64,000 nt of DNA from Manihot esculenta (GCF_001659605.2 NC_035164.2:5101870-5165869); one strand, 5' to 3'; positions 46,301 through 58,874 are shown, counted from the first letter of the stretch. Notes: generated from the letters alone by a model not told the origin. Translations and numbers: made by a program.

Positions 46301-47619
46301 TTATTTTCATCTATAAAAAATAAAATTAATAAATAAAATGAAATTTTAAAATAAATAATATACAGATTTATTTAGTTCGATCTGCATTGACTCCATCTCA
46401 AAATGAGCTGGATAAAAAAAAATTATTTTGAAAACGAGCCTCAAGTCCCTTGTTAAATTAAAAAAAAAAAAAAAAACATACGATTTCAATCTATTCGCAA
46501 GCTCGAACTCCAAAATCAAATCCTAGCACCGCCAAAAGCTTTCTAAGGAGTGGTTCAATTTAAAAAATTAGAATCAAATAGCCTTAATTTTCCATTCAAT
46601 TAAAATTTATCAAATTCAGTCCTAATTTCTATAGGTTATATGAATTTAAGATTTTTAATTAAAACGAATCAAACGGTCTGATTTTGATATGAAACAGTTA
46701 GTCTTGGATTTTACGGCAGATTTGGATCGGACTTAATTTTTATTGCCAACATCCGATAGAGACCCACGATAACTTTTCGAAAAGAAAATTTCGAGACGCA
46801 CGACTTTAAAAAATGTGACGAGGGCCGTAGACCTGTCACAAAGTTCGACATGAAAATTTCAACATTTAGGGGTCAATTTTGCAGTTTAATTATTTTTTTT
46901 CATATTTTAGGTATTTTCGTAATTTTATATATTATGATTTTATTTCTATTATAAATAGTCTCCCTTGGTTATTAGAAAGCCACTTTTCAATTTTTGAGAA
47001 ATTTTAATAAGACTTTTAGTTTTTCATTCTATCTTTTTTCTTATTTTATATTAACTAAACGATATTCGTTAAAATTTCTAACGGAGTCTAAATAGTCCTT
47101 TATCAGATTTGATTGTGATAACAATAGTTATCGCTTTACCTAGCTGTGGCTACTGCTTGTTCACATCATCACCTTTTGGGTGGTGGTTAGCTATATAGTA
47201 CATTTGCCAACAGGACAGGAGTAGGACTTAAAATCTAAGTCACTTGGACCAATGTCAAAATTAACTACATGGTACTAATTTTATAAAAAAAAAAAAGAAA
47301 ATAGTAAGTTAAGTATTCATTTGTTTAAGTTACCCTATACTAATTAGCAAAATAATTCTTTAAAACTTATTAGTAATTTTTTAAATATTTTACGGTGATT
47401 TTTTCTTTTAATTACTATAACTTATAATATAACATATATTTGCTGGTAGGGAAGGGTGGGATCACTAAGAACTGTTTCAATGCGAATTACTAACTGAACT
47501 AGCGGTTGTGGGATCACTAAGAACTGTTTCAATGCGAATTACTAACTGAACTAGCGGTTGTGGTGGAGCGACAAAAATTTTTTTGTGAATAATCTATACC
47601 TAACCATAATTTTATTTTT
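43361..47619. other. AT-rich non-coding stretch, no gene recognised (copy B)
   Basis: Homologue of 3854-8082. Contains a shorter (TA)n run at about 43458-43474, the same ACTCGAGTTT-type block near 44550-45190, the TATAAATAG word near 46957, and the 52-bp tandem duplication at 47457-47563. Confidence 0.7.
47457..47563. repeat. 52-bp tandem duplication present only in copy B
   Basis: GGATCACTAAGAACTGTTTC...ACTAGCGGTTGTG occurs twice head to tail (ATCACTAAG at 47461 and 47513). Copy A has one unit at about 7975-8025. It therefore arose after the large duplication. Confidence 0.9.
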
Positions 47620-48082
47620 GAGAAGATTTATTATTTATTTTTTGATTATTATTATTATTAAGAAGTCAGTCGTTATATTTTTAGAAATTTATTAAAACAT
47701 TCTTATCTTTTCTCTTTATCAATAAAATAATAATTTTGTCCTCTTTTCTGTTAAAAATAGATAAAGAATAAGAGAAAAAATTTTTAAAATTTAATTTTTC
47801 CCTTAAATAAAACTCATTATTCAGTTCTTGAATATTGCTATTATTAACAAATTAGTCTCTATATTTTTAGAAATATATTAAAATATTCTTATCTTTTTTC
47901 ATATCTATTAAAATATTTTTATTGTTTCTTTGTGAATGAAATAATCCCTCCTCTTCTTCTTTCTCCTATTCAAAAAAGAAAAAGAAAAAAAGAAGAAGGT
48001 GATATTGATGATGATGAAGGAAAAAAAAAAGAAAAAGAAAAAGAAGAAAAAGAATCACATTCTCCATCTCCTTCTCTTTAAC
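47620..48082. mobile_element. Decayed MULE-type MITE relative, copy B
   Basis: Counterpart of 8083-8548: TATATTTTTAGAAATTTATTAAAAC and sub-terminal repeat, then a short purine tract (48000-48060). It keeps AAGAAGTCAGTCGTTATA, closer to the intact element's ACAAGTCAGTCCCTGTA than copy A is. Confidence 0.6.
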
Positions 48083-48409
48083 AGTTTTAGTAATTAATTT
48101 AAATTTAATAACTAATTAATTTGAAATTTGTTGCTAATTATTTGATAAAAATTTTGAAAAATAAAAATATAAAAAATCAAATCATTACTAAATTTAGCGG
48201 CTGATTTGAAACCTATTAGTATTCTAACACTAATTTAATAAAATAAAAATACTGAAAATTAAATGTGGTAAAAAATCTGTTTTCAATTTTAAAAATGCAT
48301 AAAAAAATTATGTTGAGCTATTGATTTTGTTATTGTATTTGATATTAAAATTTTAATTTTAGTAGTTTAAATTATATTAATTTTATGAGAAATTTTATTA
48401 TAGAATTAA

Positions 48410-48720
48410 ATGAGGAAATTTTTTTTTAAAATGAAGAAATTATGCGAAAATGAAAAAATAAATAGAAAAAAAGGAAATAAAATAAAAGAATTATGATGGA
48501 AAAATGAAGTGAAAGAGAGTAAAAGAAATAAAGAAAATGAGAAATAAGGAAATAGAAAAGGAAAAAAAAAAGAAAATGATAGAAAATGAGATATAAAAGA
48601 AAAATAAAAAATTGAAAAAAAAGAAAGAAGATATGAAAAAATGAAGAAAATGAAAAAAATAAAATAGAAAAATTAGAAAAAAATAAAAGGAAATGAGCAT
48701 AGGAGGAAAATTAAATGAAT
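48410..48720. repeat. Purine-rich tract, copy B
   Basis: Counterpart of 8870-9200, A/G-rich low complexity. A Phe/Ser-rich minus-strand frame at 48491-48700 is an artefact of this composition. Confidence 0.6.
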
Positions 48721-48886
48721 AAAATGAAGAAATGAAATAGATGTCTGTATATATAAATATGTGGATTTAGTAATTGATTTAAATCATTATTAAATTAAAA
48801 GAAAAACATAAGTTTTAAAAATAAAAAAGGTATTGTTGTCCAAAATTTAATATCTTATTCCAGAATGTTTACTAATTTTCGAATTA

Positions 48887-48998
48887 GTAAAAAATAATAA
48901 AAGATAACTGATGGTATATAACAATCACTCAAAAAAAATAGAGTAAAAAATAATAAAAGATAACTGATGGTATATAACAATCACTCAAAACAAATAGA
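48887..48998. repeat. 56-bp tandem duplication, copy B
   Basis: Same doublet as 9346-9457 (GATAACTGATGGTATATAAC twice, 56 bases apart). Confidence 0.7.
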
Positions 48999-49010
48999 AG
49001 GGAGAAAGCC

Positions 49011-50152
49011 TACTGTAGACACTTTAAGAGCTCAAATAGAAGTGATCAAAATGTGGCTTAAGGAAAAGGCCAAATCCGAGGATGAATCAGACGGAGCTCC
49101 GGAAGGCATTAATTGGAAGCTAATATGGGTCGCGTAGAGGTATCAAAAGGTACAAGAGAAAAGTTTCGGCTTAGATAGAGCCTCGCCTGTTTCGGAATAA
49201 ACTTTAGCAGAAACCTTTCCAATCAAGTTCAAATTGCCTAGTCTGGACAAGTATGATGGAACAGTAAGATTCCAGAAGCCACCTAGTGATCTTCAGTATG
49301 ACCATGCAGTTTCAGGATGTCAACAACTTTGTGTTATGTTGAGTATTTCCATCAACTCTCACGGGTTTAGCTCAGAAATGGTATCAACATCTGAGCGCAG
49401 ATTCAATCTAATACTTTACACAATTTACTACGTTTTTTAAATCCATATTTACTATCTGCATACCTCCTAAAAAACTTTCTTCTAACTTGTAAAATATCTG
49501 CCAGGGAGAAGGCGAGTCTTTAAGAAGTTTTATCTCATGATTCAATGATAAAGCAATACAGGTGAAGGAGTTAAACCATGAGATAGTGTGTGAAGCATTA
49601 AAGAAAGAAACCCGCAACATCAAATTCATGGATTCCCTAATTAAAAATCCAGTCGCGACATATCTATAGTTGATAGATAAAGTTCAGAAGTATTTTAGGC
49701 TGGATGATGAAATCTAAGCGTTAAAGGAAGAGAAGAGGGCGAGTCAAAAGCAAAGTCAAAGGTTCGAGAGGCAAAGACATGAAGGAGATCATAGGAGTTA
49801 TCCCATCTTTTGAAAGAGGGATGATGAAAATAAGTATAAGAATTATACTCCATTAAATGACTCACAAACTCATATTTTGATGTGGATTAGGAAAAATGAT
49901 AAAGAAATCAGGTGGCCGCCCAAGCACAACATTGAAAAAGGAGAGAAACTGGATAGGACAAAGTATTGTCACTTCTATGAAGATCATGGTCATACGATAA
50001 AGGAATGTCGACAACAAAAGGATGAGATCAAGAGGTTGATAAGGGACAACACTCTTCAGAAATTCACTAAGAAGGGAAGGAAAGGGAAGAGAGGAGACCT
50101 GAGCTCGAGGAAACAATTCCTATAAAAATCGCTGACCGAGAACCTGTAGGGG
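49011..50152 (+). pseudogene. Ty3/gypsy (Tat-type) gag remnant, copy B
   Basis: Counterpart of 9470-10607: FPIKFKLPSLDKYDGT, GEGESLRSF, VCEALKKETRNIKF and the knuckle-like KYCHFYEDHGHTIKECRQ. Stops are mostly at the same places as in copy A, so it was already dead when duplicated. Confidence 0.78.
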
Positions 50153-50449
50153 TCATACATGTAATAGCAGAAGGACCTAGGAATGATCAAGGAAAGTAAG
50201 TAGATTGTAGATGTAATTACCTATCTGGTAAGTTAAAAAAAGACATTTTTAAATCCCGGAGGTCATTTGCCAAGAAGTTTTATGAGCTAGCCAAATTGAG
50301 AAGCCGAGTGATCTTCCATTCTCAATATATTTGTAACTTAAGGGCATTGTTTTAATAATAAATTTAACAAGGTATTTTCATATGTTTTATTCTACAGTGA
50401 TAAGAAACGATGAGAGTGTCTTCCTCAAAAAAAGCAAAAGGATTAAGGA

Positions 50450-51060
50450 GACAATAATAGGCCACAAAGCGGGTTTCACCAAGCCAATCACAAGGCAGGT
50501 TCCGCTAGACCATTCGAATATTGGTCTTACTAAACAAGGCTACAAGGTGAGTTTCGCTAGGTCAGGTCACAAGGAGGGTTCCGCCGGACCATCCGGGCAT
50601 TGGTCCCACTAAATAAGGCCAAAAGGCCAGTTCTGCCAAGCTAGATCACAAGGCGGATTCTGCCAGATCATCCGGGTATTGGTCCTACTAAACAAGACCA
50701 CAAGGTGAGTTTTTGTCAGGCCATATCACAAGGCGGGTTCCGCCAGACCACCCAGGCATTGGTCCCGCTAAGCAAAGACCACAAGGCGGGTTTTGCCAGA
50801 CCATCTGGGTCTTGGTCCTACTAAACAAGGTCACAAGGTAGGTTCAGCCAGGCTAAGTCACAAGGCTGGGTCTGTCAGACTATCCTGGCATTAGTCTTAC
50901 TAAATAAAGCCACAAGGCGGGTTTCGCCAGGTCAGGTCACAAGGCTAGTTCTGTCAGACCATCTGGGCGTTGGTCCTACTAAACAAGACCACGAGGCAAG
51001 TTTTGCCAGGCTAGGGCACTAGGCAGGTTCCACTAAATTAGATTACTAGGAGATAGCCCC
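50450..51060. repeat. Degenerate tandem-repeat field, copy B
   Basis: Counterpart of 10905-11515, same loose 90-95-base units with GGCGGGTTCCGCC inverted repeats. Unit-level differences from copy A are single bases, not unit gains or losses. Confidence 0.75.
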
Positions 51061-51379
51061 ATGTGAGACTGTTGAGACATATGAGGCTCAAGCTGGACAG
51101 ATGTTCATGGGCGAGTACTGGCCTCAAGATCATGAGAAATCCTGTATAATATTTCGAATCTAAGGCAAGTATACACTAGGCCATATGTCTGGGTGTTATT
51201 CCCATTGCTCAAGTATTTTCAAACTACTTATTACTATTATGGTGGATGGGTGTTAACTCTCGGAAATTCTTTATAAAAAGAAGAAATTGTTTAAGTCTGG
51301 GGTATATAGACACTCAGTAAAAAATAATGACAAAATATATTTTTATTAATCATAAAAGATTACATAGGAGGGATATCTT
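51061..51379. other. Unassigned stretch, copy B
   Basis: Counterpart of 11516-11839. No gene recognised. Confidence 0.35.
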
Positions 51380-52469
51380 CAGGCTCTCCCGCCCGAGTCT
51401 TCATTAAACCATTATTTTCAACATCTATTATATTATCTATAAAGACACGATCGTTGGGAGTGTCCTCAACACACCTCTCATCTTCAGTTGCATCCTCCTC
51501 ATCAGGAAAAATGTCGTCAATCTAGAAAAAATCCTTAAAAGGAAATCGCTTTACCAGCTTCATGCAGAATTGACAAGTCTCATTGCGATACAAGTCACAT
51601 TCAGTTGTTGTCATATGACCCTGTTCTAGAGATAGTGATTGCCTCTATTGTCCAGTCGACATTTGATTATTTTAATTTGAACTCCATAATTGTTTTGCTT
51701 GAAACCCACGACCAGAAGAATTAAAGAAATTGTTGTGATTACTTGGAAAACATTGAGTTGTCTGTTTGCTTTGTTGACCATAGAAAGCCAAGTGTAAAGA
51801 AAGTTTAGACAAAGAAGCATCTGTTTGATTTGAAAACCAATTGCATCGTTGATCTAGATTTTGCAATTGTGAAACCAGTTCTAAAAAAATGAGTCTTGGT
51901 GGTTTCATCATTGTTGTTGTGAAGGTCTCGTATTGTGGCCCAAGACTCGTGAGAAGGCAAAAGACTTTTTCTTTGTTTGGAATTGATTTGCCAATAGTTG
52001 CTAAACTGTCACACAACCCTTTAAAAATACGAATATGCTCACTTGTTGTCTTGTTCTCATCTTTGCATAAGTAGCTCAGTTGTTGACATAGCATGAACTC
52101 TCTCTCTTGTGAGTTCTGCACATATTCATCTTTCAAAGGCTCCTAAACCACACAAGCAGTACCAATACCTTTGACAAGTCCAAGAGTTTCTTCAGAGAGA
52201 GTACCAACGATCCAATCCTGAAGAAGCCGGTTGGACTTTTGCCAAGCTATGAATTCTTTGGTAAGTTGTGGTGTAGAATCTTTCATTGAAGCAGAAGTTG
52301 AAGTAATAAATTTTGATGGAGCAGAAGACTCATCTAGGATATGATCAACAACATCTTGAGATTCAGCTAGCCCTAGAATCTGTTCTCTCTATTACGAGTA
52401 ATTTGTTTGTGTAAGTATTAAGGTAACGAAGTTACCAATATTCAAGGAAAGGTTAGGCATGATAGACAT
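51380..52469 (-). pseudogene. Ty1/copia gag (UBN2-type) remnant, copy B
   Basis: Counterpart of 11840-12915. The central frame is open at 51672-52136 (YVQNSQEREF, SLGPQYETF). Start region MSIMPNLSLNIGN near 52469. It holds an extra short segment near 51375 (ATCTTCAGGCTCTCCC) that is absent from copy A. Confidence 0.8.
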
Positions 52470-52493
52470 GAACTTTTCTACTTTGATACCAAG

Positions 52494-52763
52494 AATAAGA
52501 ATGATAATTTGCTAAGAATTAGAAAAATAAAAAGAGAGAAGAGATGCTCAATGTACTGATCCAATTAAGCAAGATGACAGCCTTTATATAGGCTTACAAA
52601 GAGCAAAAAATAATCTTAACAAAAAAAAAAAAAACAGTTGCAATGTGATCATGTTCTACAGAACACTATCAACCAAATCCCTATAAAATAGGACTATAAC
52701 TTTGACTAAGAAACAAAATACTGGAACTAAATAATTACAGTAAAATAATTAACTTATCTAACA
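52494..52763 (-). repeat. Copia LTR between pol and gag remnants, copy B
   Basis: Minus strand TGTTAGATAAGTTAATT start, TATATAAAGG box near 52585, followed by TGGTATCAAAGT (primer site with one change) and gag. Counterpart of 12940-13203. Confidence 0.72.
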
Positions 52764-52808
52764 ATCCCTCCCTTAAACTGAAAACTCAAAAACTCAACAA
52801 GTTTCAGT

Positions 52809-53728
52809 TTAAAGCTTTGCATCTTCTCTGCTGCAAACACCCATCAGATTTCTCAAATTCAGGAAAGAATGTAGCTTGAGAGACTTTGTAAATATGTCAG
52901 CAAGCTGCTCCTCACTTGGACAATACTTCAATTCAATTTTTCCTTCATTACACAAATCTTTCAAAAAAATAATACTTCACATCAATATGCTTGCTCCTTC
53001 CATGAAGTACTGGATTTTTGGACAATTTTATTGCTGAACTATTGTCACAGAAAATTGAGGTAGCTCCTTCTTGTTTAAGCTGCAATTCTTCAAGAATTCT
53101 CCTTAGCCAAATGGCTTGACAAGCACAAGATGTAGCAGCGACAAATTTCGCTTCTGTACTGGACAAAGTGACAATTGGCTACTTCTTAGAAGACCATGAA
53201 ACAGGTCCTGTTCCAAGCATAAAAATATATCCTGAAGTGCTCTTTCTGCTATCTTGGTCTCCTGCATAATCAATATCTATAAAGCCAATTAATTCTGACT
53301 TTTCATTGGCTTTAAAAAACAAACCGAAATCCTTCGTCCCTTGCAAGTAACGAAGAATTCACTTGGCGGCAAGCAAGTGCATTTCAATTGGACTCTCCAT
53401 AAATCTGCTAATAAGGCTTACAGCATACATTATATCCGGCCTTATTCCTGTTAAGTACATGAGGCTGCCAACAATTTGCCTATAAAGAGTGCTATCCACC
53501 TTTTTCCCTTCAAGATCTTTGTGAAGCTTTAAACCAAATTCAGTTGCTGTGGATGCAGAATTACAATCCTTCATCTGAAATTTATCCAAAATTTCTCCCA
53601 CATATTTCTTTTGACAAGGTCTGACATCTCAAATTCAGCCATCATAGATTTTTTGAATTTTTCAAACACCCCACTGTCATTTCCGGTAAATATAAGATCG
53701 TCTACATACAAGCAAACAATAAGCATTT
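52809..53728 (-). pseudogene. Ty1/copia RT C-part and RNase H, copy B
   Basis: RNase H at 52809-53190 (SSTEAKFVAATSCACQ; here the catalytic-region Glu of STEAEF is Lys), RT tail at 53359-53601. A 61-bp deletion relative to copy A (flanked by CAA) removes the YFLGLEIVQ segment at 53614-53616, and a one-base insertion near 52970 shifts RNase H. Cut at 53728 by a gypsy LTR. Confidence 0.85.
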
Positions 53729-55614
53729 TGTAATACCCGGCTAGATTCCGGCATCGGAATCCCTACCTTCCGGCGGAATCTCCGTTGGAATCGGGAATTC
53801 TGAAGATGCCAGAGGCTTCTAGAGGGGTAAAATGTGTTTCTAAAATGTTTTCACATGATTTTATGGTTTTAAATGAAAAAGAATTGAGTTTTGAAAAGAA
53901 AAGACCAAGGAGGCGTTTGCCAGGTTCGGCCGCCGAAAGTGAAGTTCGGCCGCCGAACATGGGAAGGCTTCGGGAGCGCTTTTGGCCTCCGAAAGTCTTG
54001 TTTGAACGAGCCAAGGTTCGGCCGCCGAAAGTCAAGTTCGGCCGCCGAACATGCATGAATTTAGGGGGCACGTTAGGCTGCCGAAGGTCTTCGACCAGGC
54101 CACCTATAAAGGGCCCTCAGATCGGAAATGGGCGAGTTTTCTCCCCATTCTCGAGCTCAGGTGAGTTTTTATCCTCCCTTGGCCATTCCTATGTTTTTCT
54201 TCATCTCCTTCATGTTTTCATGAGTTTTATGGCTGTTTTGAAGAGTTTTAAAGCTTAGATGGAAGTTTTGGGAGCTTGGATTCTCCACACCTCCGAGTTA
54301 GAGATCACGCAACCCTCGATCTTCAAGAGGTAAGTGTAGATCTTTGCTTTCCTAGTGTCTTTTGAAGTTTTATGAAGGTTTTAATGGTTGAGTATGGGTA
54401 GATATGCATGTTAGGATTTATGTGGGTTTGATGCCCAATGTATGTTTATATGTGTTTATGTGATGATATGTTGTTAGTTTATGCTCCTTTATGCATGTGG
54501 GAGTGAGTATGCATGATGGGGAGAGAGTATGTGAGGATTTGGGTTGTTTTGATGGTTTTGGCCTATGTGGGTCATAAACTATCTTGGTATGTTTTGATGT
54601 TGTTTTTGGAGTTTAATCTAGTTGTTAAGCTCCTTTATGCATGGTTTAAGGTTTATGCATGTTTTGGTAAGGTTGGGTGCTTTTTTGGGGTGTTTGAGAG
54701 GTTTGGGAGGCTTGAATGCATGAGAAGCTGAGTTCTGCCCTTCTGGGAAGAACTCAGGTTTGGCCGCCGAAGGTGGTTTCAGCCGCCGAACCTGCCTTTG
54801 GATGCATGGTTTGGCCGCCTAACCTCGCCCCCGAAAGCTGAGTTTTGGCTTGAAAGCAGACTTTCGGCCGCCGAAGGAAGGATTCGGCCGCCGAAAGTGC
54901 CTGACTTTCGTCTCTGGAGTGGGACTTTCGGCCGCCGAAGGTGCCGCCGAAGGTGCCGCCGAAGGTGCCCGAGTTTCGTCTCTGGAGAGAGGGTTCGGCC
55001 GCCGAAGGTGCCGCCGAAGGTGTCGCCGAAAGTGCCCTGTCCAGCCTTCTCAAGGTTGTTTTCTATGCATGTTTAAGTGATGTTTTAAGGGGTTTTTGGG
55101 TAGTTGTTTATGAGTTGTTTAGAGTGTGTTGGCACCTCATTCGAGTCCACCTGTGTAGGATCGGACCCGAGGGATCGAGGAGGCCATCAGTGTTAGCTGT
55201 TGCAGAGTCAGTTCAGCGTCTACCAGAGGTGAGTAAAACTAAACTTAATCTTTATTTTATAAAATCAAATGCCTAAAGCATGCTCATGCATCATGTTTAT
55301 ATGTAATAGGTTGATTGCATTAGTTACACGAATATGAAGCATTGCATTATTTACTGTTGATGGAGATTGGACCAAGGACGACCCCACTAGCCCTAGAGAT
55401 GTTGTGAGACCTGGCCGGGCCAGGCATACATATACAGTTGTTGTAAGACCTGGCCGGGCCAGGCATACGAAGGTTGTGAGACCCGGCCGGGCCGGGCATA
55501 CTGAGACTGGAAGGGATGTTTTGGGGTTGGGTCCAATCCGTGATATGATTTGTTTGTGCTATGACGCATTTCATGAAAGCATGTAATTAATGAACTGTTT
55601 TCCTTGTTTCTACT
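53729..55614 (+). repeat. E2 5' LTR, first part
   Basis: TGTAATACCCGGCTAGATTC start. It has U3 palindromes, TATAAAG at 54105-54111, TTCAAGAGGTAAGTG at about 54323, a strong palindrome cluster at 54765-55035 with GGTGCCGCCGAA three times in tandem, CAGAGGTGAGTA at about 55213, and a hairpin cassette of three CCTGGCCGGGCCAGG-type units at 55405-55500. Cut at CTACT by a solo LTR. Confidence 0.9.
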
Positions 55615-57898
55615 TGTAATACCCGGCTAGACTCCGGTATCGGAATTCCTACCGTCCGGTAGAATCTCGGATGTCGGAAACCTCTAGTAGGGTAGAAACA
55701 TGTTTTCATAAAATGTTTTAAGGTATTTCATGGTTTTAAGTATGAAATTAAATGAGTTTTTGCATGAAAAGTCTTTGGAGGAAAACCCAGGTTCGGCCGC
55801 CGAAAGTCAAGTTCGGCCGCCGAACATGCATGCGTTTTGGAGGCACGTTAGGCCCCCGAAAGCATGAGTGAGGGAAGTTCAGGTTCGGCCGCCGAAACCC
55901 AAGTTCGGCCGCCGAACATGGCATGCATGCGGAGGCACTTTCGGCCCCCGAACGTGGCCTGGCCAGCCACCTATAAAAGGGTCCCTTAGGTCCGCACGGG
56001 CGAGCTTTTTCTCCCCCGTTGTCGGCCAAGGTGAGTCTCCGCCACCTCTCCCTCGATCTTGAGTGTTCTCCTTAGATCTTCCATGATTTTCACGGGTTTT
56101 AACTTCTGTTTTGAAGATCTGTGAGTAAAGAGCAAGTTTTGGGTACTTGGAGGTTCAAAGAGCTCAATCTCTCCATCTCCAAGCTAGGATCGCCTTTCCT
56201 CTCGTTTCTTCAAGAGGTAAGCTCGGATCCACCCTTGTTATGTGTTTTAAACAAGCATTAAGTTGTTTTATGGGTAGAGATGCATGTTTAGGCTTGTGAT
56301 GAGTTTATGGGTTTTGATGTTTTGATGAACAATGTATGTTGATTTTTGTGTGTTTGAAGTGTTGTAGTTGGGGTATTTGCTAGTTTGAGACCCCTAGGTG
56401 TAATGTATGGTATGTATGCATGTTTTAGAACTAGTTTATGCATGATTGGTGAGTTTGGAGGCAAAAATGCACAAGGGAGCCAAGTTTCTGCCCTTGGGCA
56501 GAAACCAGGTTCGGCAGCCGAAGGAGCTTTCGGCCGCCGAACATGGCTGGGGAGGCAGGCCTTTCGGCTGCCGAAGTTGCCCCCGAAAAGAGACTTTCGC
56601 CTCTGTCTGGGAGTTTCGGCCGCCGAAGGTGCCGCCGAACCTGCCTGACTTTCGGCTCTAGAGGGACTTTCGGCCGCCGAACCTGCCGCCGAAAGTGCCC
56701 TGTTCAGCCATTTCTTGCATGTTTTTCTATGATTGTTTCATGATGTTTTAGGGGGTTTTTGGGGAGTATATTAGAGTTATGTTTATGTATGTTTGGTCCC
56801 TCATTGGAGTCCACCTGTGTAGGTTCGGACCCGAGGAACCGAGGACCCCAGCAGTGAGCCAGCTGCTACAGAGTTTGTCAGAGCTAGCCAGAGGTGAGTG
56901 GAATAAACTTTAAGTTTTAAAAAGAATGAAATATGAGTTTTGAGCACGATCCATGCATCATGAATGCCATGAGATATAATAGGTTGTTTGCATTAGTATT
57001 CACGAATATGTTGCATTGCATTTATGATGTTGATGTGGATTGGTCATTGGATGATCCTTTAGTCCTCATATGATATGATGATGCTACGGCATGATATGGT
57101 ATGGAAGTCCAGGTTGTACCCATTCTACGTCCCTGGCACGATGTAAGAGAAAGTCCAGGTTGTACCCATTCTACGTCCCTGGCACAGTTGGACTGTATGA
57201 TATGTTATGTTAAGGGAAAGACCGGTTGTACCCATTCTACGTCCCGGCACAGTTGGACTATGTAGAGGACTATTGGTGACAATACCTTCCGAGATGTAAT
57301 TAGTTGTGATGTGTTGCATTACATAATGGCATGAAATTTTAATATATGATTTCACTATTCTGCTCACTGGGCTTTGTAGCTCACCCCTCTCCCCTAACCC
57401 CAGATGTGCAGGTACAGGGTAGACCAGGAGGTTAGCCAGAGTTTGGAAGTATGTTTATGTAATAGTTAGATTGTGGACATGACAATTGTACTATGATGTA
57501 ATGTAAGAGATTACAGTATGTTATGTAATGAGGTATATTGAGGTTATAGATGTGCTTGACCCTATGAGTATTGTAATCCCTTGTTGATGCATGATCTTAG
57601 ATATTTGATGATACAGATGTTAGCCAACTCAACGCATGTATATCGCCCTTTGGGGCATTGTTGAGATCCCAACAGAGGGATAAATGTATAAGTTATGCTA
57701 TGTTTTAGTGCATGCACAGGTTGAGTTTGGTATATGAGAAATGAATGAAAGAAAAGTTTAAATTTTTATGCATGTTGTTGATCATGTATGGGATTATACA
57801 GGTTTACAGGTTATATGTCAGGCTTGCTACGGGTCCCGGCGGCCTTAAGCCGACCTGGATCCTAGCGCCGGTAGCGGTCCGATTTTCGGGTCGTTACA
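55615..57898 (+). mobile_element. Gypsy solo LTR nested in the E2 LTR, TSD CTACT
   Basis: 2284 bp, TGTAATACCCGG...TCGGGTCGTTACA, flanked by CTACT at 55610-55614 and 57899-57903. TATAAAA at 55972-55978; three-unit cassette (AAGTCCAGGTTGTACCCATT) at 57107-57245. It has no internal region, so it arose by LTR-LTR recombination of a complete element. Confidence 0.95.
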
Positions 57899-57903
57899 CT
57901 ACT

Positions 57904-58578
57904 CATTGGGCTTTTTAGCTCACCCCTCTCCCCTAACCCCAGTGTTGCAGGTTTGAGGTTGATCGGGAAGTCTCGAGAGCAAAGGTTTTGCTTATGTAAT
58001 AGTAATAGCTTAGTACTTTTAGTGTGGACATGTATTGTAATTTGAGATAATGGATTGTAATGTAATGTAAGTAAAGTAGAGTTATGTTTATGTATTAGTA
58101 TTGTGCTTGGCCCTAAGGCTTGGTTAGTCCCTGTTTAATACATGATGTATGTTATGCTAGATGTTGAGTTGTGTTGGAACTAATCTTGTGGCATGTGTTG
58201 TTTACCACGCTACGGTAATGGATGAGGACCCTAGTGGAGGTCTTGTGTTGTGGTTTGATGCATGCACAAGTTAGGTTTGGTTCTTTGGATGTGACTCCGG
58301 CTTGATGTATGTTGTGTTGACCCAGCTAGAGTTTTGATGAGGGCTCTAGTAGGGGGTTCTTTTATGTTTCCAGTTATGTTGCATACAGGTCAAGCTTGGT
58401 CTATACATCTTATCTTTAAGTTTTTATGTTCATGTTTTCATCATGTATGGGTTTTGACTAGGTGGTAGGAGGTATGTGTGGCTTGCTACGGGTCCCGGCG
58501 GCCTTAAACCGATCTGGATCCTAGCGCCGGTGGCGGTTCGGGCCGTTACAGAGGGGTATCGGTTTTCGGGCTGTTACA
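57904..58578 (+). repeat. E2 5' LTR, second part, with duplicated terminus
   Basis: Resumes at CATTGGGCTTTTTAGCTCACC and ends at GGGCTGTTACA. The last 28 bases (LTR end plus start of the primer site) are present twice: GGCCGTTACAGAGGGGTATC at 58541-58560, then GGGCTGTTACAGAGTGGTATC at 58568-58588. Confidence 0.82.
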
Positions 58579-58581
58579 GAG

Positions 58582-58593
58582 TGGTATCAGAGC
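58582..58593 (+). promoter_or_regulatory. E2 primer-binding site
   Basis: TGGTATCAGAGC following the second LTR terminus. A partial copy (GGGTATC) follows the first terminus at 58554-58560. Confidence 0.8.
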
Positions 58594-58874
58594 TTTGGGC
58601 CTCATTAGTACGGTGTGTTGAGCAAAGATACTCAAGGATTAGAGATATCCCACATCGGAAAGAGGTTAGCTTAGAGGTCATAGAAGGGCAAGCAGAGTAG
58701 GTAAAATCATGTCCACTAGGATAGGATGTTGAGTCCTGTCTTGTATGATGATGTGATATGCCATGATGTTATGCTATGTATGCATGTATGTTGCAGGTTC
58801 ATGTGTTTTCATATGAACCGTATGATGCTAATGATTGATTGATTGCTTGTGTGTTGTTCTTCAGAGGAGCCAGA

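Larger units (their letters stand above)
39505..53728. repeat. Segmental duplication, copy B (about 14.2 kb)
   Basis: Direct copy of 1-14266. Copy-specific changes include a 52-bp tandem duplication at about 47457-47563, a 61-bp deletion in the copia RT at 53614-53616, a GAGTTC-region deletion near 43945, and small homopolymer changes. The right end is again a gypsy LTR, inserted 39 bases away from the site used in copy A. Confidence 0.93.

Noticed and set aside
48491..48700. Phe/Ser-rich 69-residue minus-strand frame resembling membrane segments
   Set aside because: Low-complexity purine tract read backwards. Not open in the near-identical copy A.
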